NCBI GenBank assembly: GCA_946480465.1
Contig: CAMLJY010000040.1
Location: forward strand, 1-56,680
Direction: 5' to 3'
DNA length: 56,680 nucleotides
Source: an uncultured Burkholderiales bacterium
GTDB taxonomy: Bacteria; Pseudomonadota; Gammaproteobacteria; Burkholderiales; Burkholderiaceae
Made by a program: the position numbers and the translations under genes
Shown: piece after piece, positions 1-7,784 of the stretch
Layout of the letters: each line of letters starts with the position of its first letter
Numbering within the stretch: the first letter of the stretch is position 1
Notes under the pieces: model-generated
What the model was told of the DNA's origin: nothing
Seen by the model: the letters and a program-made list of their open reading frames with translations, nothing else
Databases searched by the model: none

Positions 1-8
1 GGCCGGCG

Positions 9-659
9 CTAGCGTCCGAAAGACGCGTTCCCGGCCTCTGCGGACGTCAGCGGCATCGTGTCCGCGAACGCAGGCCCGGCGCACGAGTCGCCGGGCGGTG
101 CGGCGGCCTGCGGGTGGCCCGCTTCGCGCAGGAAATCCGACAGCGCCGCTTCGCCGACCTGCAGCTTGTCGCCCGGCCGGTAGTCCGAAGGACCGAGCCC
201 GAAGGGCAGCGTCTGTTCGGCGCGCGCCTTCTCGCGCTGGCGCAGCTCGGCCGCCAGCTTCGTCTCGAGTTCCACCAGCAGCGGATCGGGCGGCAGCAGG
301 ACGTCGAGTTGCGCGAGCATCTTCTTCAGTGCCGGCTCGGGCACGTCGTGCAGGGCCGCCCACCCCGGGTGTGCCAACGCGTGCGAGAGGTAGCGCAGGT
401 GCGGCAGCGCCTTGCGCGCATCCGGATGCGCTTGCAGCCGCGAGCGCAGCACGGTGGCGACGGCCGAGGCGTCATCCGTGGCCTCAGCGGGTTCCGCCGG
501 CGCGGGCGCCGTGCCCGGCAGGGCGGGCCGCTCCTGCAGGCTCAGGTGCAGCGCGCCGTCGCGGCGCTGGATGCGCAGGTGGCCGAACAGCAGCTTGCGC
601 AGCAGGCGCATCGGCGAGAAGCCGCGCTTCGCGGCGTCGGACGGGTCGGGGCGCGACAT
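9..659 (-). CDS. Hypothetical protein, 216 aa
   Basis: I do not recognise this protein. It has a basic N-terminus with a short amphipathic stretch (MRLLRKLLFGHLRIQRRDG), a low-complexity Pro/Ala linker around residues 45-60, a helical central part and a Pro-rich tail. There is no signal peptide, membrane span or catalytic motif that I can name. It reads away from the divergent zur operon and has an ATG start just inside a 228-bp shared intergenic region. Codon use is strongly GC3-biased like its neighbours, which supports a real gene. It is most likely a cytoplasmic lineage-specific protein. Confidence 0.6.
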   Translation of the reverse strand: MSRPDPSDAAKRGFSPMRLLRKLLFGHLRIQRRDGALHLSLQERPALPGTAPAPAEPAEATDDASAVATVLRSRLQAHPDARKALPHLRYLSHALAHPGWAALHDVPEPALKKMLAQLDVLLPPDPLLVELETKLAAELRQREKARAEQTLPFGLGPSDYRPGDKLQVGEAALSDFLREAGHPQAAAPPGDSCAGPAFADTMPLTSAEAGNASFGR

Positions 660-818
660 GGTGCGACTGGATCGGAAGCAGGGGAATCGACCTGATATCG
701 GCCGCGGGCGCCGGAACTTGAGCCTGATCGCGGGGCAGGGTGCGCGCTGGCCGCGTGGTAGGCCGGGGAGGCCGGCCGCCCGTGGCGCCGCCGGGGCGGC
801 CCGGCGGCTGGAGTTCCC

Positions 819-839
819 TATAATGCGAACGCATTCGCA
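819..839 (+). promoter_or_regulatory. Candidate Zur operator overlapping a -10 box
   Basis: A perfect inverted repeat TGCGAA-CGCA-TTCGCA occupies 824-839. Its first base is the last base of a perfect TATAAT hexamer at 819-824, about 64 bp before the zur start. I see no good -35. A palindrome at the -10 box of a zinc-regulator/zinc-importer operon is where an autoregulatory Fur-family repressor would be expected to bind. Assignment to Zur is inferred from position; the sequence is a dyad but was not compared with a Zur motif collection. Confidence 0.6.
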
Positions 840-887
840 ACTATCAGTGCCTTGGCCGGCGGCTTCCCGCTCCGTTACCCTTCATGC

Positions 888-1346
888 ATGGAACGCAACA
901 CGCGGCAACGCACCGCCATTCGCCAGGCCATCGCGCAGGCCGGCCGGCCCCTCCTGCCACAGGAGGTGCTGGACGCCGCGCAGGCGGAGGCCCCCGGCCT
1001 GAGCATCGCGACCGTCTACCGCAACCTGCGGGCCTTGCAGGACGAGGGCGAACTGCAGCCGGTCGTGCTGCCGGGCGAGAACCCGCGCTACGAGCTCGCC
1101 GGCCACGCCCACCATCACCATTTCCAGTGCCTGGCCTGCCAGCGGGTGTTCGAAGTCGAGGCCTGCCCCGGCGACCTGTCCGCGCTGGCGCCGCCCGGAT
1201 TCACCGTCGAGGACCACGACCTGACGCTGTACGGGCGCTGCAAGGAATGCGGGCCGCCGCCCCGTGCCGCGCGCGCGAAGGGCGGCGCCAAGGCGCAGGC
1301 AGCGGCCGCGGGCCACGCGCCGGGGCACGGGCACAAGCACCGCTGA
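888..1346 (+). CDS. zur: Fur-family zinc-uptake repressor (Zur-like)
   Basis: A 152-aa Fur-family regulator. The N-terminal winged helix (about residues 1-75) contains the family signature LSIATVYRNLRAL. The dimerisation half has a histidine cluster HAHHHH, a first CxxC (CLAC) and a second CxxC (CKEC) that would hold the structural zinc. An Ala/Lys and His-rich tail (GHAPGHGHKHR) may add metal affinity. I took ATG 888 because it gives the usual Fur-family N-terminus; a TTG at 852 would add 12 unlike residues. Its position as first gene of an AztABC/ZrgA zinc operon supports Zur over Fur or PerR. It probably represses its own operon in zinc-replete cells. Confidence 0.85.
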   Translation: MERNTRQRTAIRQAIAQAGRPLLPQEVLDAAQAEAPGLSIATVYRNLRALQDEGELQPVVLPGENPRYELAGHAHHHHFQCLACQRVFEVEACPGDLSALAPPGFTVEDHDLTLYGRCKECGPPPRAARAKGGAKAQAAAAGHAPGHGHKHR

Positions 1347-1377
1347 GGCGCCTGTCCTTGCGCCCGGAGGGCCGGCC

Positions 1378-1467
1378 GTGCTGACGCGCGGTGCCCTCGG
1401 GCGCGTGCTGGGCGTGGCGCCCGTCGTCGCGGCGCTGTGGATCGCGGTGGCCTGGGCGCTGGCATGA
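1378..1467 (+). CDS. Putative 29-aa membrane microprotein in the zinc operon
   Basis: A short ORF between zur and aztA. A GGAGG at 1366-1370 lies 7 nt before a GTG start at 1378, and the TGA stop overlaps the aztA ATG as ATGA (1464-1467). The peptide starts with TRGALGR and continues as about 20 uninterrupted hydrophobic residues with two Trp, so it would be a single-span inner-membrane peptide. The ideal ribosome-binding site and the stop-start overlap suggest it is translated and couples aztA translation. It could be a pure coupling leader or a small subunit or regulator of the AztB permease. No homologue is known to me. Confidence 0.5.
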   Translation: MLTRGALGRVLGVAPVVAALWIAVAWALA

Positions 1468-2210
1468 CCGCGGTGGCGATGGACCGCATCCGGCTGCTCG
1501 ACGTCACCGTGTCCCACCGTGGGCACCCGGCCGTGCACCACGTGTCCGGCGAGTTCACCCCCCATGCGCTCACGGCCATCGTCGGGCCGAACGGCGCCGG
1601 CAAGAGCACCTTGCTGGAAGCCCTGGCCGGCACGCGTGCCGACGTGGCCGGCCGCATCGAGCGTCCGCCATCGCTGCGCACGGCCTACCTGCCGCAGGCC
1701 GCATCGCTGGACCGCAGCGTGCCGGTGAGCGTGCAGGAGGTGGTCGCGATGGGCCTGTGGTCCCGGCTGGGCAGCTTTCGCGCGCTGGACGGCGCGGGGC
1801 GCGACGCGGTCGTCCGCGCGCTCGCCGCCGTGGGACTGCAGGGCTTCGAGCGGCGGCTGGTGGGCGAGTTGTCGGCCGGCCAGGTGCAGCGCGTGCTGTT
1901 CGGCCGCGTGCTGGTGCAGGACGCGGCGCTGATCCTGCTGGACGAGCCCTTCAACGCCATCGATGCGCGCACGACGGCCGACCTGCTGGCGCTGCTGCCG
2001 CGCTGGCGGCACGAGAAGCGCACGGTGATCGCCGTGCTGCACGACCTGGACCAGGTGCGCGCGCATTTCGACGAGGTGCTGCTGCTTGCGCGCGAACAGA
2101 TCGCGTGGGGACCGGCCGGCCAGGTGCTGCGCGCCGAGCACCTGTTCAGGGCGCGCCGCATGGCCGAGTCGTGGGACGAAACGGCCGACCCGTGCCAACG
2201 CGTGGGATGA
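1464..2210 (+). CDS. aztA: Zinc ABC transporter ATP-binding protein AztA
   Basis: A 248-aa ABC ATPase energising zinc import through AztB. Walker A GPNGAGKST is near residue 45, the signature LSAGQVQR near 145, Walker B LILLDEPF near 165 and the H-loop VLHDLDQ near 200. The phrase LDRSVPVSVQEVVAMGLWSRLG is the AztA/ZnuC-type Q-loop region. Start ATG 1464 overlaps the upstream microprotein stop; ATG 1479 is an alternative. It overlaps aztB by 4 bp (ATGA). The neighbouring AztB- and AztC-type proteins decide for Azt over Znu. I see no aztD chaperone gene in the operon; a ZrgA-family protein follows instead. Confidence 0.88.
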   Translation: MTAVAMDRIRLLDVTVSHRGHPAVHHVSGEFTPHALTAIVGPNGAGKSTLLEALAGTRADVAGRIERPPSLRTAYLPQAASLDRSVPVSVQEVVAMGLWSRLGSFRALDGAGRDAVVRALAAVGLQGFERRLVGELSAGQVQRVLFGRVLVQDAALILLDEPFNAIDARTTADLLALLPRWRHEKRTVIAVLHDLDQVRAHFDEVLLLAREQIAWGPAGQVLRAEHLFRARRMAESWDETADPCQRVG

Positions 2211-3094
2211 GCGGCATGGCAGCAGCCTTCGACGCGATCGCCGGGCCTTTCATCGAATTCCCGTTCATGCGGCGGGCGCTGGTGGCCACGCTGGCGCTGG
2301 CGCTGGGCAGCGGGCCCATCGGCTGCCTGCTGGTCATGCGCCGCATGAGCCTGGTCGGCGACGCGATGGCCCATGCCGTGCTCCCGGGCGCAGCCGGGGG
2401 GTTCCTGCTCGCCGGCCTGTCGCTGCCGGCGATGAGCCTGGGCGGCTTCCTGGCCGCGCTGGCGGTGGCGCTGGCCGCGGGCCTGGTCACGCGCAACACG
2501 CCGCAGCGCGAGGACGCGAGCTTCGCGGCCTTCTACCTCATCGCGCTGGCCTCGGGCGTGCTGCTGGTGTCGCTGAAGGGCAGCCAGGTCGACCTGATGC
2601 ACCTGTTGTTCGGCAGCGTGCTGGCGGTGGACGACGCGGCGCTGCTGCAGATCGCCACCGTGTCCAGCGTGACGCTGCTGGCCCTGGCGGTGATGTACCG
2701 GCCGCTGGTGATGGACACGCTGGACCCGGCCTTCCTGCGTTCGGTCGGCGGTCCCGGCCTGGCGGCGCACGCGGTGCTGCTGGTGCTGCTGGTGGCCAAC
2801 CTGGTCAGCGCGTTCCAGGCCATGGGCACCTTGATGGCGGTGGGGCTGATGATGCTGCCGGCGGCTGCCGCGCGCTTCTGGGTGGCGACCCTGCCGGCAA
2901 TGGCCGCGTGCGCCAGCGGCATCGGCGCGCTGGGCGCCCTGGCCGGACTGCTGCTGTCGTACCACCTCGAGCTGCCCTCGGGACCGTGCATCGTGCTTGC
3001 CTGCGGCGCGGCCTGGGTGCTGTCGCTGCTGCTCGGCAGGCGCGATGGCCTGCTGGTGCAGCGCTGGCGCCTGCGGGCGCACTTGACCGGATGA
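2207..3094 (+). CDS. aztB: Zinc ABC transporter permease AztB
   Basis: A 295-aa polytopic inner-membrane permease of the ABC-3 (ZnuB/MntB) family with about eight hydrophobic segments. Family motifs are visible: RRMSLVGDAMAHAVLPGAA near residue 45, EDASFAAFYLIALA, and MGTLMAVGLMMLPAAAARFW near 210. The segment HLLFGSVLAVDDAALL matches the AztB subtype. Start ATG 2207 overlaps the aztA stop by 4 bp, and its own stop overlaps the aztC ATG by 4 bp, so the three transporter genes are translationally coupled. The predicted role is the membrane channel for zinc delivered by AztC. Confidence 0.88.
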   Translation: MSGMAAAFDAIAGPFIEFPFMRRALVATLALALGSGPIGCLLVMRRMSLVGDAMAHAVLPGAAGGFLLAGLSLPAMSLGGFLAALAVALAAGLVTRNTPQREDASFAAFYLIALASGVLLVSLKGSQVDLMHLLFGSVLAVDDAALLQIATVSSVTLLALAVMYRPLVMDTLDPAFLRSVGGPGLAAHAVLLVLLVANLVSAFQAMGTLMAVGLMMLPAAAARFWVATLPAMAACASGIGALGALAGLLLSYHLELPSGPCIVLACGAAWVLSLLLGRRDGLLVQRWRLRAHLTG

Positions 3095-3990
3095 GCACCG
3101 TGACCCCACCCCTGAACCGACGCGCCTGGCTGCGTGCCGGCACCGCCCTGGCCTGGCCGGCCGCGGCCCTCGCCGGCCCCGGTGCGCCCGGCATCGTCGC
3201 CAGCTTCTCGATCCTCGCCGACATGGTGCGCGAGATCGCGCCCGCGGACATCGAGGTCGGCGCGCTCGTCGGTCCGGAAGCCGACGCCCACGTCTTCGAG
3301 CCGCGACCGTCCGATGGGCGCCGGCTGGCGCACGCCGGCCTCGTCGTCGTGAACGGCCTGGGCTTCGAGGGCTGGCTCGACCGGCTGGTCCACGTCTCGG
3401 GCTACCGTGGGCGGGTCGTCGTCGCCAGCCGGGGCGTGCGCCTGCGGCACGGCGGCCACCACGACACCGATCCGCATGCATGGCAAAGCCTGGCGCACGG
3501 CGGCAGGTATGCCGACAACATCGCCGAAGCCCTCGTGCAGCGCTGGCCCGGGCGCGCGGACGAGATCCGCGCGCGGGGCGCGGCCTACCGGCTGCGGATC
3601 GACGCGCTGGACGCGCAGGTGCGCGGGTGGCTCGACGCCGTGCCGCGGCAGCGGCGCCGCGTGATCACCTCGCACGATGCCTTCGGCTACTTCGGCGAAG
3701 CCTACGGCCTGGACTTTCTCGCGCCGCAGGGATGGAGCACCGGCAGCGAACCCTCGGCCGCGGCCGTCGCCCGGCTGATCCGGCAGGTGCGCGCGCAGCA
3801 GGTGACCGCGCTCTTCGTCGAGAACGTCAGCGATCCGCGGCTGATCGAGCGCATCGCGCGGGAATCGGGCGCGCGCATCGGTGGCAAGCTGTACTCCGAC
3901 GCGCTGTCCGCGCCGGGGGGTGCGGCCGCCAGCTACCTGCAGCTTTTCGAGCACAACGCACGCACGCTGGCCGCGGCCTTGCGCTCCTGA
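3091..3990 (+). CDS. aztC: Zinc-binding periplasmic protein AztC
   Basis: A 299-aa cluster A-I solute-binding protein. The N-terminus NRRAWLRAG followed by an Ala-rich hydrophobic stretch looks like a twin-arginine signal. The likely zinc ligands of the AztC family are all present: His in DAHVFEP, His in DPHAWQ, His in SHDAFGYFG and Asp in YSDALSAPG. A short His-containing loop RHGGHHDTD precedes the second ligand. Motifs NGLGFEGWLDR and ENVSDPRLIE are characteristic of AztC rather than ZnuA. Start ATG 3091 overlaps aztB. It captures periplasmic Zn(II) and hands it to AztB. Confidence 0.88.
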   Translation: MSTVTPPLNRRAWLRAGTALAWPAAALAGPGAPGIVASFSILADMVREIAPADIEVGALVGPEADAHVFEPRPSDGRRLAHAGLVVVNGLGFEGWLDRLVHVSGYRGRVVVASRGVRLRHGGHHDTDPHAWQSLAHGGRYADNIAEALVQRWPGRADEIRARGAAYRLRIDALDAQVRGWLDAVPRQRRRVITSHDAFGYFGEAYGLDFLAPQGWSTGSEPSAAAVARLIRQVRAQQVTALFVENVSDPRLIERIARESGARIGGKLYSDALSAPGGAAASYLQLFEHNARTLAAALRS

Positions 3991-4018
3991 CCCGCACCGC
4001 CAGACCTGGAGAGAAGCC

Positions 4019-4543
4019 TTGACGATCCGCGCCGCCCTCTGGGGCCTGACCCTCTTCTGCGCCGCCGCCGCCCATGCCTCGAAGGCGCATCAGCACGGCG
4101 CCGTCAAGCTCGATCTCGCCGTGGAGAACGCGCAGGTGAGCATCGCCGTCGAGATGCCGCTGGACAGCCTGCTGGGCTTCGAGCGCGCACCCCGCACCGA
4201 GGCCGAACGCCAGGCCGCCGCGGCGGCGCTGCAGAAGATGCGGGATGCCGCGGCGCTGTTCCGCTTCGACGCCGCGGCGCAATGCGCGCCCACGGAAGTC
4301 CAGGTCGAGGCGCCGGTGCTGACCCCGTCGGGCGCCGCGGGGGGCGCCGGCGACGGGCATGCGGACCTCGAGGCGAGCTACCTGTTCCGCTGCCAGGCGC
4401 CGGCGCGGCTGGGCGCGCTGGAGGTGCTGCTGTTCGATGCCTTCCGGCGCGTCGAGCGCATCGAGGTGCAGGCGGTGCTGCCGCATGGCCAGCGCAGGGC
4501 GGTCCTGCGGCGCGGCAGCCGGCAGATCCGGCTGGCGCCTTAG
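4019..4543 (+). CDS. zrgA: ZrgA-family (DUF2796) periplasmic zinc-uptake protein
   Basis: A 174-aa exported protein. TTG 4019 is preceded by GGAGAG at 4008-4013 and gives a clean signal peptide ending around AHAS. The mature N-terminus KAHQHGAVKLDLAVE and the segment PLDSLLGFERAP are typical of DUF2796, the ZrgA family described as aiding zinc acquisition in Vibrio. Its position 28 bp after aztC makes it the last gene of the zinc operon, where other genomes carry the AztD chaperone. I infer a periplasmic zinc-delivery role. The function rests on family and context; few metal ligands are obvious beyond the N-terminal His residues. Confidence 0.8.
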   Translation: MTIRAALWGLTLFCAAAAHASKAHQHGAVKLDLAVENAQVSIAVEMPLDSLLGFERAPRTEAERQAAAAALQKMRDAAALFRFDAAAQCAPTEVQVEAPVLTPSGAAGGAGDGHADLEASYLFRCQAPARLGALEVLLFDAFRRVERIEVQAVLPHGQRRAVLRRGSRQIRLAP

Positions 4544-4639
4544 CCGGGGCCATCGCAGCGGCGCAGCGGCCGTCACCAGGGTGGCCGCCGCCCCTGCGGG
4601 TAACATGCGCGGTCGCCCGCGCCCTTGCCGTTCCCCACC

Positions 4640-5287
4640 ATGAATCGTGGTTTCCTCGCCCCGCAGTTCGGGCTCGGCCGCATGGCCCGGTCGGAACTGG
4701 ACGAGGCATTCAAACCAGCCCCGCAGCCCGCGCCGGGCGCGGTGCCCCCGACCCAAGGCCCCACGGTCATCGTCAAGCGCCGGCGCCACCTGCCAGGCGC
4801 CGGTGCCGATGCCGCCCATCCCCCCGCCGAGGTCCCCGCGGAGGCCAGGACGCAGAAGGTCTACCGCCTCGACGCCGCGCAGCCCCTGCAGGCCGCGCAG
4901 GCCCCGCAGGCCCCGCAACCCGCCTCGCCCGCCGAATCCGTCTCGCCCGCGCTGGCGCCGCCCGCGGTCCAGGGCGCCCAGCCAGCGGGCGCAGGGGATG
5001 ACGGGCCGCGGGTCTCGCCTGCCCGCCGGCGAAGGGACAGCGTTCGCCAGCCCACGCTGGTCCGGCACGTGGTCTTCGAGCCGCCGCCGGCCCGTCCCGA
5101 GGCCGGCGCGTCGATGGCCGGCGGCAGGGAAGTCGGCAGACAAGTCGGCAGGGAAGTCGGCAGGGCCGAGGTGCTCGCCGCGATGGAGCACCTGGGCGGG
5201 ATGCTGGATGCGCTGGTTCGCGGCCGCGATGCCTACCTCGCGCTCGACGAACACCTCAGCGCCTTGGGAATCGCTAACGCACGATAG
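4640..5287 (+). CDS. Hypothetical Pro/Ala-rich protein, 215 aa
   Basis: No family recognised. The N-terminus (NRGFLAPQFGLGRMARSELDE) and C-terminus (EVLAAMEHLGGMLDALVRGRDAYLALDEHLSALG) look folded and helical. The middle is disordered and rich in Pro, Ala and Gln, with DNA repeats: a 9-bp caggccccg-like run near 4890-4920 and a 12-bp aagtcggcaggg repeat near 5130-5165. No signal peptide or membrane span. ATG 4640 was preferred over 4625 as it starts at the conserved-looking sequence. It follows the zinc operon with 96 bp between and may have its own promoter. It could be a structural or regulatory adaptor; function unknown. Confidence 0.5.
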   Translation: MNRGFLAPQFGLGRMARSELDEAFKPAPQPAPGAVPPTQGPTVIVKRRRHLPGAGADAAHPPAEVPAEARTQKVYRLDAAQPLQAAQAPQAPQPASPAESVSPALAPPAVQGAQPAGAGDDGPRVSPARRRRDSVRQPTLVRHVVFEPPPARPEAGASMAGGREVGRQVGREVGRAEVLAAMEHLGGMLDALVRGRDAYLALDEHLSALGIANAR

Positions 5288-5309
5288 GCGCGTGGGCGCC
5301 GCGGCGGAC

Positions 5310-5375
5310 GAGGCAACCCCGAGGCAGCCACGAGGCAGCCACGAGGCAGCCACGAGGCAGCCACGAGGCACCGCG
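5310..5375. repeat. 11-bp tandem repeat, about six units
   Basis: Four perfect head-to-tail copies of GAGGCAGCCAC (5321-5364) are flanked by diverged copies GAGGCAACCCC (5310-5320) and GAGGCACCGCG (5365-5375). The array lies between the stop of the upstream plus-strand gene (5287) and the stop of the minus-strand permease (5402), that is, in a convergent intergenic gap. It is a minisatellite-type array without dyad symmetry, so it is not an obvious terminator. Confidence 0.9.
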
Positions 5376-5401
5376 CGCCGTGACGGGCTGGACGGGGCCG
5401 A

Positions 5402-6559
5402 TCACCGGAACTGCCTGCGGAACCGCGTCACGCCGATCGCGAACAGCAGTGCGCCGAGGACGGTCATCTGCAGCAAGGGCAGCCAGAGCTGCGCCAGGCC
5501 CGCGCCGCGCAGCAGGATGCCGTAGGCCAGCACGACGAAGTGCCGCAGCGGCGACAGCTCGACGAGCGCGCGCAACCAGGCCGGCATGCTCTCGACCATG
5601 TTCCAGGTGCCCGACAACATCACGATGGGCACCACCAGCAGCACGACGATGAGCCCCATCTGGCCCGAATTGCGCGCGAAGCCCGAGGCGACGATGCCGA
5701 CGCCCGCGCAGGCCATGGCGTACAGCGCGACGACCGCGAAGAACAGTGGCACGCTGCCGCGCAGCGGCACGCCGAAGCCGGCATGCATGACGCCCAGCAC
5801 CGCGACGGCCGTGCCCGCCAGCATCACCAGCACCATCGCGAGCACCTTGCTCAGCACGACCTGCAGCGGCGCGATCGGCGCGACCAGCAGTTGCTCGATG
5901 GTGCCGCGCTCCTTCTCGCGCACCAGCGCGGCGGCCGGCAGCACGATGGCGGCGATGGTCAGCATCGTCAGCCACTCGGAGATGGTGTTGAACCAGCGCT
6001 CGTCGAGCGTCTCGTTGGCGCCGAGGCGGATCGCGGCGGCCAGTTGCGGCAGCGGCTGTGGCGGCGCCGGCGCGCGGCGAGCCCCGCGCTCGGCCCACTC
6101 GGCACTGAAGGCGGCACCGATGCGCGCGGCGTAGCTTGCGACGAGGAAGCCCTGGTTCGCCTGTGCCGCGTCGACCAGCATCTGTGCCTCGGCCGGCCGG
6201 CCTTGCAGCAGCGATTGCTGCAGGTCGGGCGGCAGCACCAGCAGCGCGCGGACGTCGCCGCGCTCGAGCATGGCCAGCGCGGGCTGCACGTCGGTGCCAT
6301 GGTGGCGCAATTCGAAGTGCGGCGGCCGGAAGCGGTCGGCGAGGTCCAGGCCGGCCGCCTGCAATCCGGGATCGACGATGGCGATCGGGGCATCGTGCAG
6401 GTCGATCGACGTCGCGCCGGCGGCCAGCACGATGTCGAGCGTGAAGATGAAGACGGTGAACGCGAGCAGCGCCCGGTCCTTCAGCAGCTGCAGCAGCTCC
6501 TTGTGCATCAGCGCCCGCACCTGGCGCCACCAGGCCCTGGTGGCTGCAAGCGCGGTCAC
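5402..6559 (-). CDS. ABC-2 type exporter permease (YhhJ-like)
   Basis: A 385-aa ABC-2 membrane protein. One N-terminal span follows MHKELLQLLKDRALL, then a long extracytoplasmic domain (about residues 50-210), then five more spans. The second span is followed by the diagnostic VREKERGTIEQLLVAPI, and near the C-terminus VMLSGTWNMVESMP is the typical re-entrant region. Overall it resembles E. coli YhhJ. The start is GTG 6559; no earlier in-frame start exists. It is the last gene of a four-gene minus-strand operon and should pair with the permease encoded at 6630-7784. The substrate is unknown; family members export drugs or hydrophobic compounds. Confidence 0.85.
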   Translation of the reverse strand: MTALAATRAWWRQVRALMHKELLQLLKDRALLAFTVFIFTLDIVLAAGATSIDLHDAPIAIVDPGLQAAGLDLADRFRPPHFELRHHGTDVQPALAMLERGDVRALLVLPPDLQQSLLQGRPAEAQMLVDAAQANQGFLVASYAARIGAAFSAEWAERGARRAPAPPQPLPQLAAAIRLGANETLDERWFNTISEWLTMLTIAAIVLPAAALVREKERGTIEQLLVAPIAPLQVVLSKVLAMVLVMLAGTAVAVLGVMHAGFGVPLRGSVPLFFAVVALYAMACAGVGIVASGFARNSGQMGLIVVLLVVPIVMLSGTWNMVESMPAWLRALVELSPLRHFVVLAYGILLRGAGLAQLWLPLLQMTVLGALLFAIGVTRFRRQFR

Positions 6560-6629
6560 CGGGGCACCCCGCGTGCAGGGTGCTCCGCGGTCCGCACCTG
6601 GGGCCGGCCTGCGGAGGTCATCGGGGCAC

Positions 6630-7784
6630 TCATGACCGCACCCGCTTCCGGAACAGCATCAGGCACAGCAGCAGCAGCGCCGTGGCGCTGGCAGCGATGT
6701 GCAGCAGGGCCGGGGCCAGCGCAGCGGCGCCGCGCTGCTGCAGGAAGGTGCCGATCAGCAGCTCCCGGTACGCATCGGCCGGCAAGGCTCGCGCGATCCA
6801 TCGCCCCGCACCGGTCATCGAGTCCACCGGGGTGAACAGGCCCGAGAACTGCGTCGCGACGATCGTCGCGGCCATCGTCGAGATGATGATCGCCGCCTGC
6901 CGGCTGCGCACCAGCAGCGAGATCAACAGGCCGAGGGCGCTGGTGGCCACCACGTAGAACGCACTGCCCAGCGCCAGCAGTGCCGCGCTGCCCTGAAAGG
7001 GCACGCCGAAGTAGACGACCGCCAGGGCGCACACCCAGACGGCGTTGGCGAAGGAGATGGCCAGCGTCGGCAGCAGCTTGCCCGCGACCAGCTCGGCTCG
7101 GCTCAGCGTCGAGCAGCGCAGGTGCAGGATGGCGCCCGTCTCCTTTTCGCGCACGACGCTCTCGGCCATCAGCAGCGGCGGCACCAGCAGCAGGACCAGC
7201 ATCGGCAACGAGGGCGCGATGGTCCAGATGCTGCGCACTTCTTCGTTGTAGAGGTAGCGCACCTGCAGCCGCAGCGGCTCCACCAGCGCTTGGGTGCGCT
7301 GCTCGCCGCCTGCGCCCTGGCGGGCCAGCGCCTGCGCGCGTACGCGCGCGTTGGCTGCGGCGTTGATTGCCTCGACGTAGCCGCGCAGCGTGCGCGCCGG
7401 GGCGGTGAAGCTGGCGTCGATCACGAACTGCACCGACACCGCTTCGCCGCGTTGCAGCGCGCGGGAGAAACCCGGTGCGATGTGCAGCAGGACGCGGGCG
7501 CGGCCGGCTGACAGCAGGGCCTCGGCCTCGCGCGGCGTGTCCGGAACCGCGAGCAGGCGGAAGTGGCGGCCGTGCAGGAAGTGGTCGACGTAGTCGCGGC
7601 TCGCGGCGCTGCGGTCCTCGTCGATCACCACGAGGCCGGCGCGATCGACGTCCTGGCTCATCCCGTGGCCGAACACGAGCATCAGCAGCGTCGGCAGGCC
7701 GAACGCGAGCACGAGGTACAGGCGGTCGCGCAGCAGCTCGCGCCACTCCTTGCGCGCGAGCGCCCGCACCCGCGCGAGCGTCAT
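6630..7784 (-). CDS. ABC-2 type exporter permease (YbhS/RbbA C-terminal-like)
   Basis: A 384-aa ABC-2 permease. It opens with RALARKEWRELLRDRLYL and a first membrane span, has a large periplasmic loop (about residues 40-180), and a C-terminal bundle of five or six spans led by VREKETGAILHLRCSTLSR. FTPVDSM sits in the typical late loop. Start ATG 7784 overlaps the ATPase stop by 4 bp (ATGA), which argues for coupled synthesis. It corresponds to the membrane half that is fused to the ATPases in E. coli RbbA; here it is separate. It likely forms a heterodimer with the YhhJ-like permease. Confidence 0.85.
   Translation of the reverse strand: MTLARVRALARKEWRELLRDRLYLVLAFGLPTLLMLVFGHGMSQDVDRAGLVVIDEDRSAASRDYVDHFLHGRHFRLLAVPDTPREAEALLSAGRARVLLHIAPGFSRALQRGEAVSVQFVIDASFTAPARTLRGYVEAINAAANARVRAQALARQGAGGEQRTQALVEPLRLQVRYLYNEEVRSIWTIAPSLPMLVLLLVPPLLMAESVVREKETGAILHLRCSTLSRAELVAGKLLPTLAISFANAVWVCALAVVYFGVPFQGSAALLALGSAFYVVATSALGLLISLLVRSRQAAIIISTMAATIVATQFSGLFTPVDSMTGAGRWIARALPADAYRELLIGTFLQQRGAAALAPALLHIAASATALLLLCLMLFRKRVRS

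Noticed and set aside
2086..3990. Single long plus-strand frame covering aztB and aztC
   Set aside because: Only the part from ATG 3091 is AztC; the preceding part is an out-of-frame read of aztB.
5310..5375. 11-bp repeat as a transcription terminator
   Set aside because: Direct repeats without inverted symmetry or a U-run.
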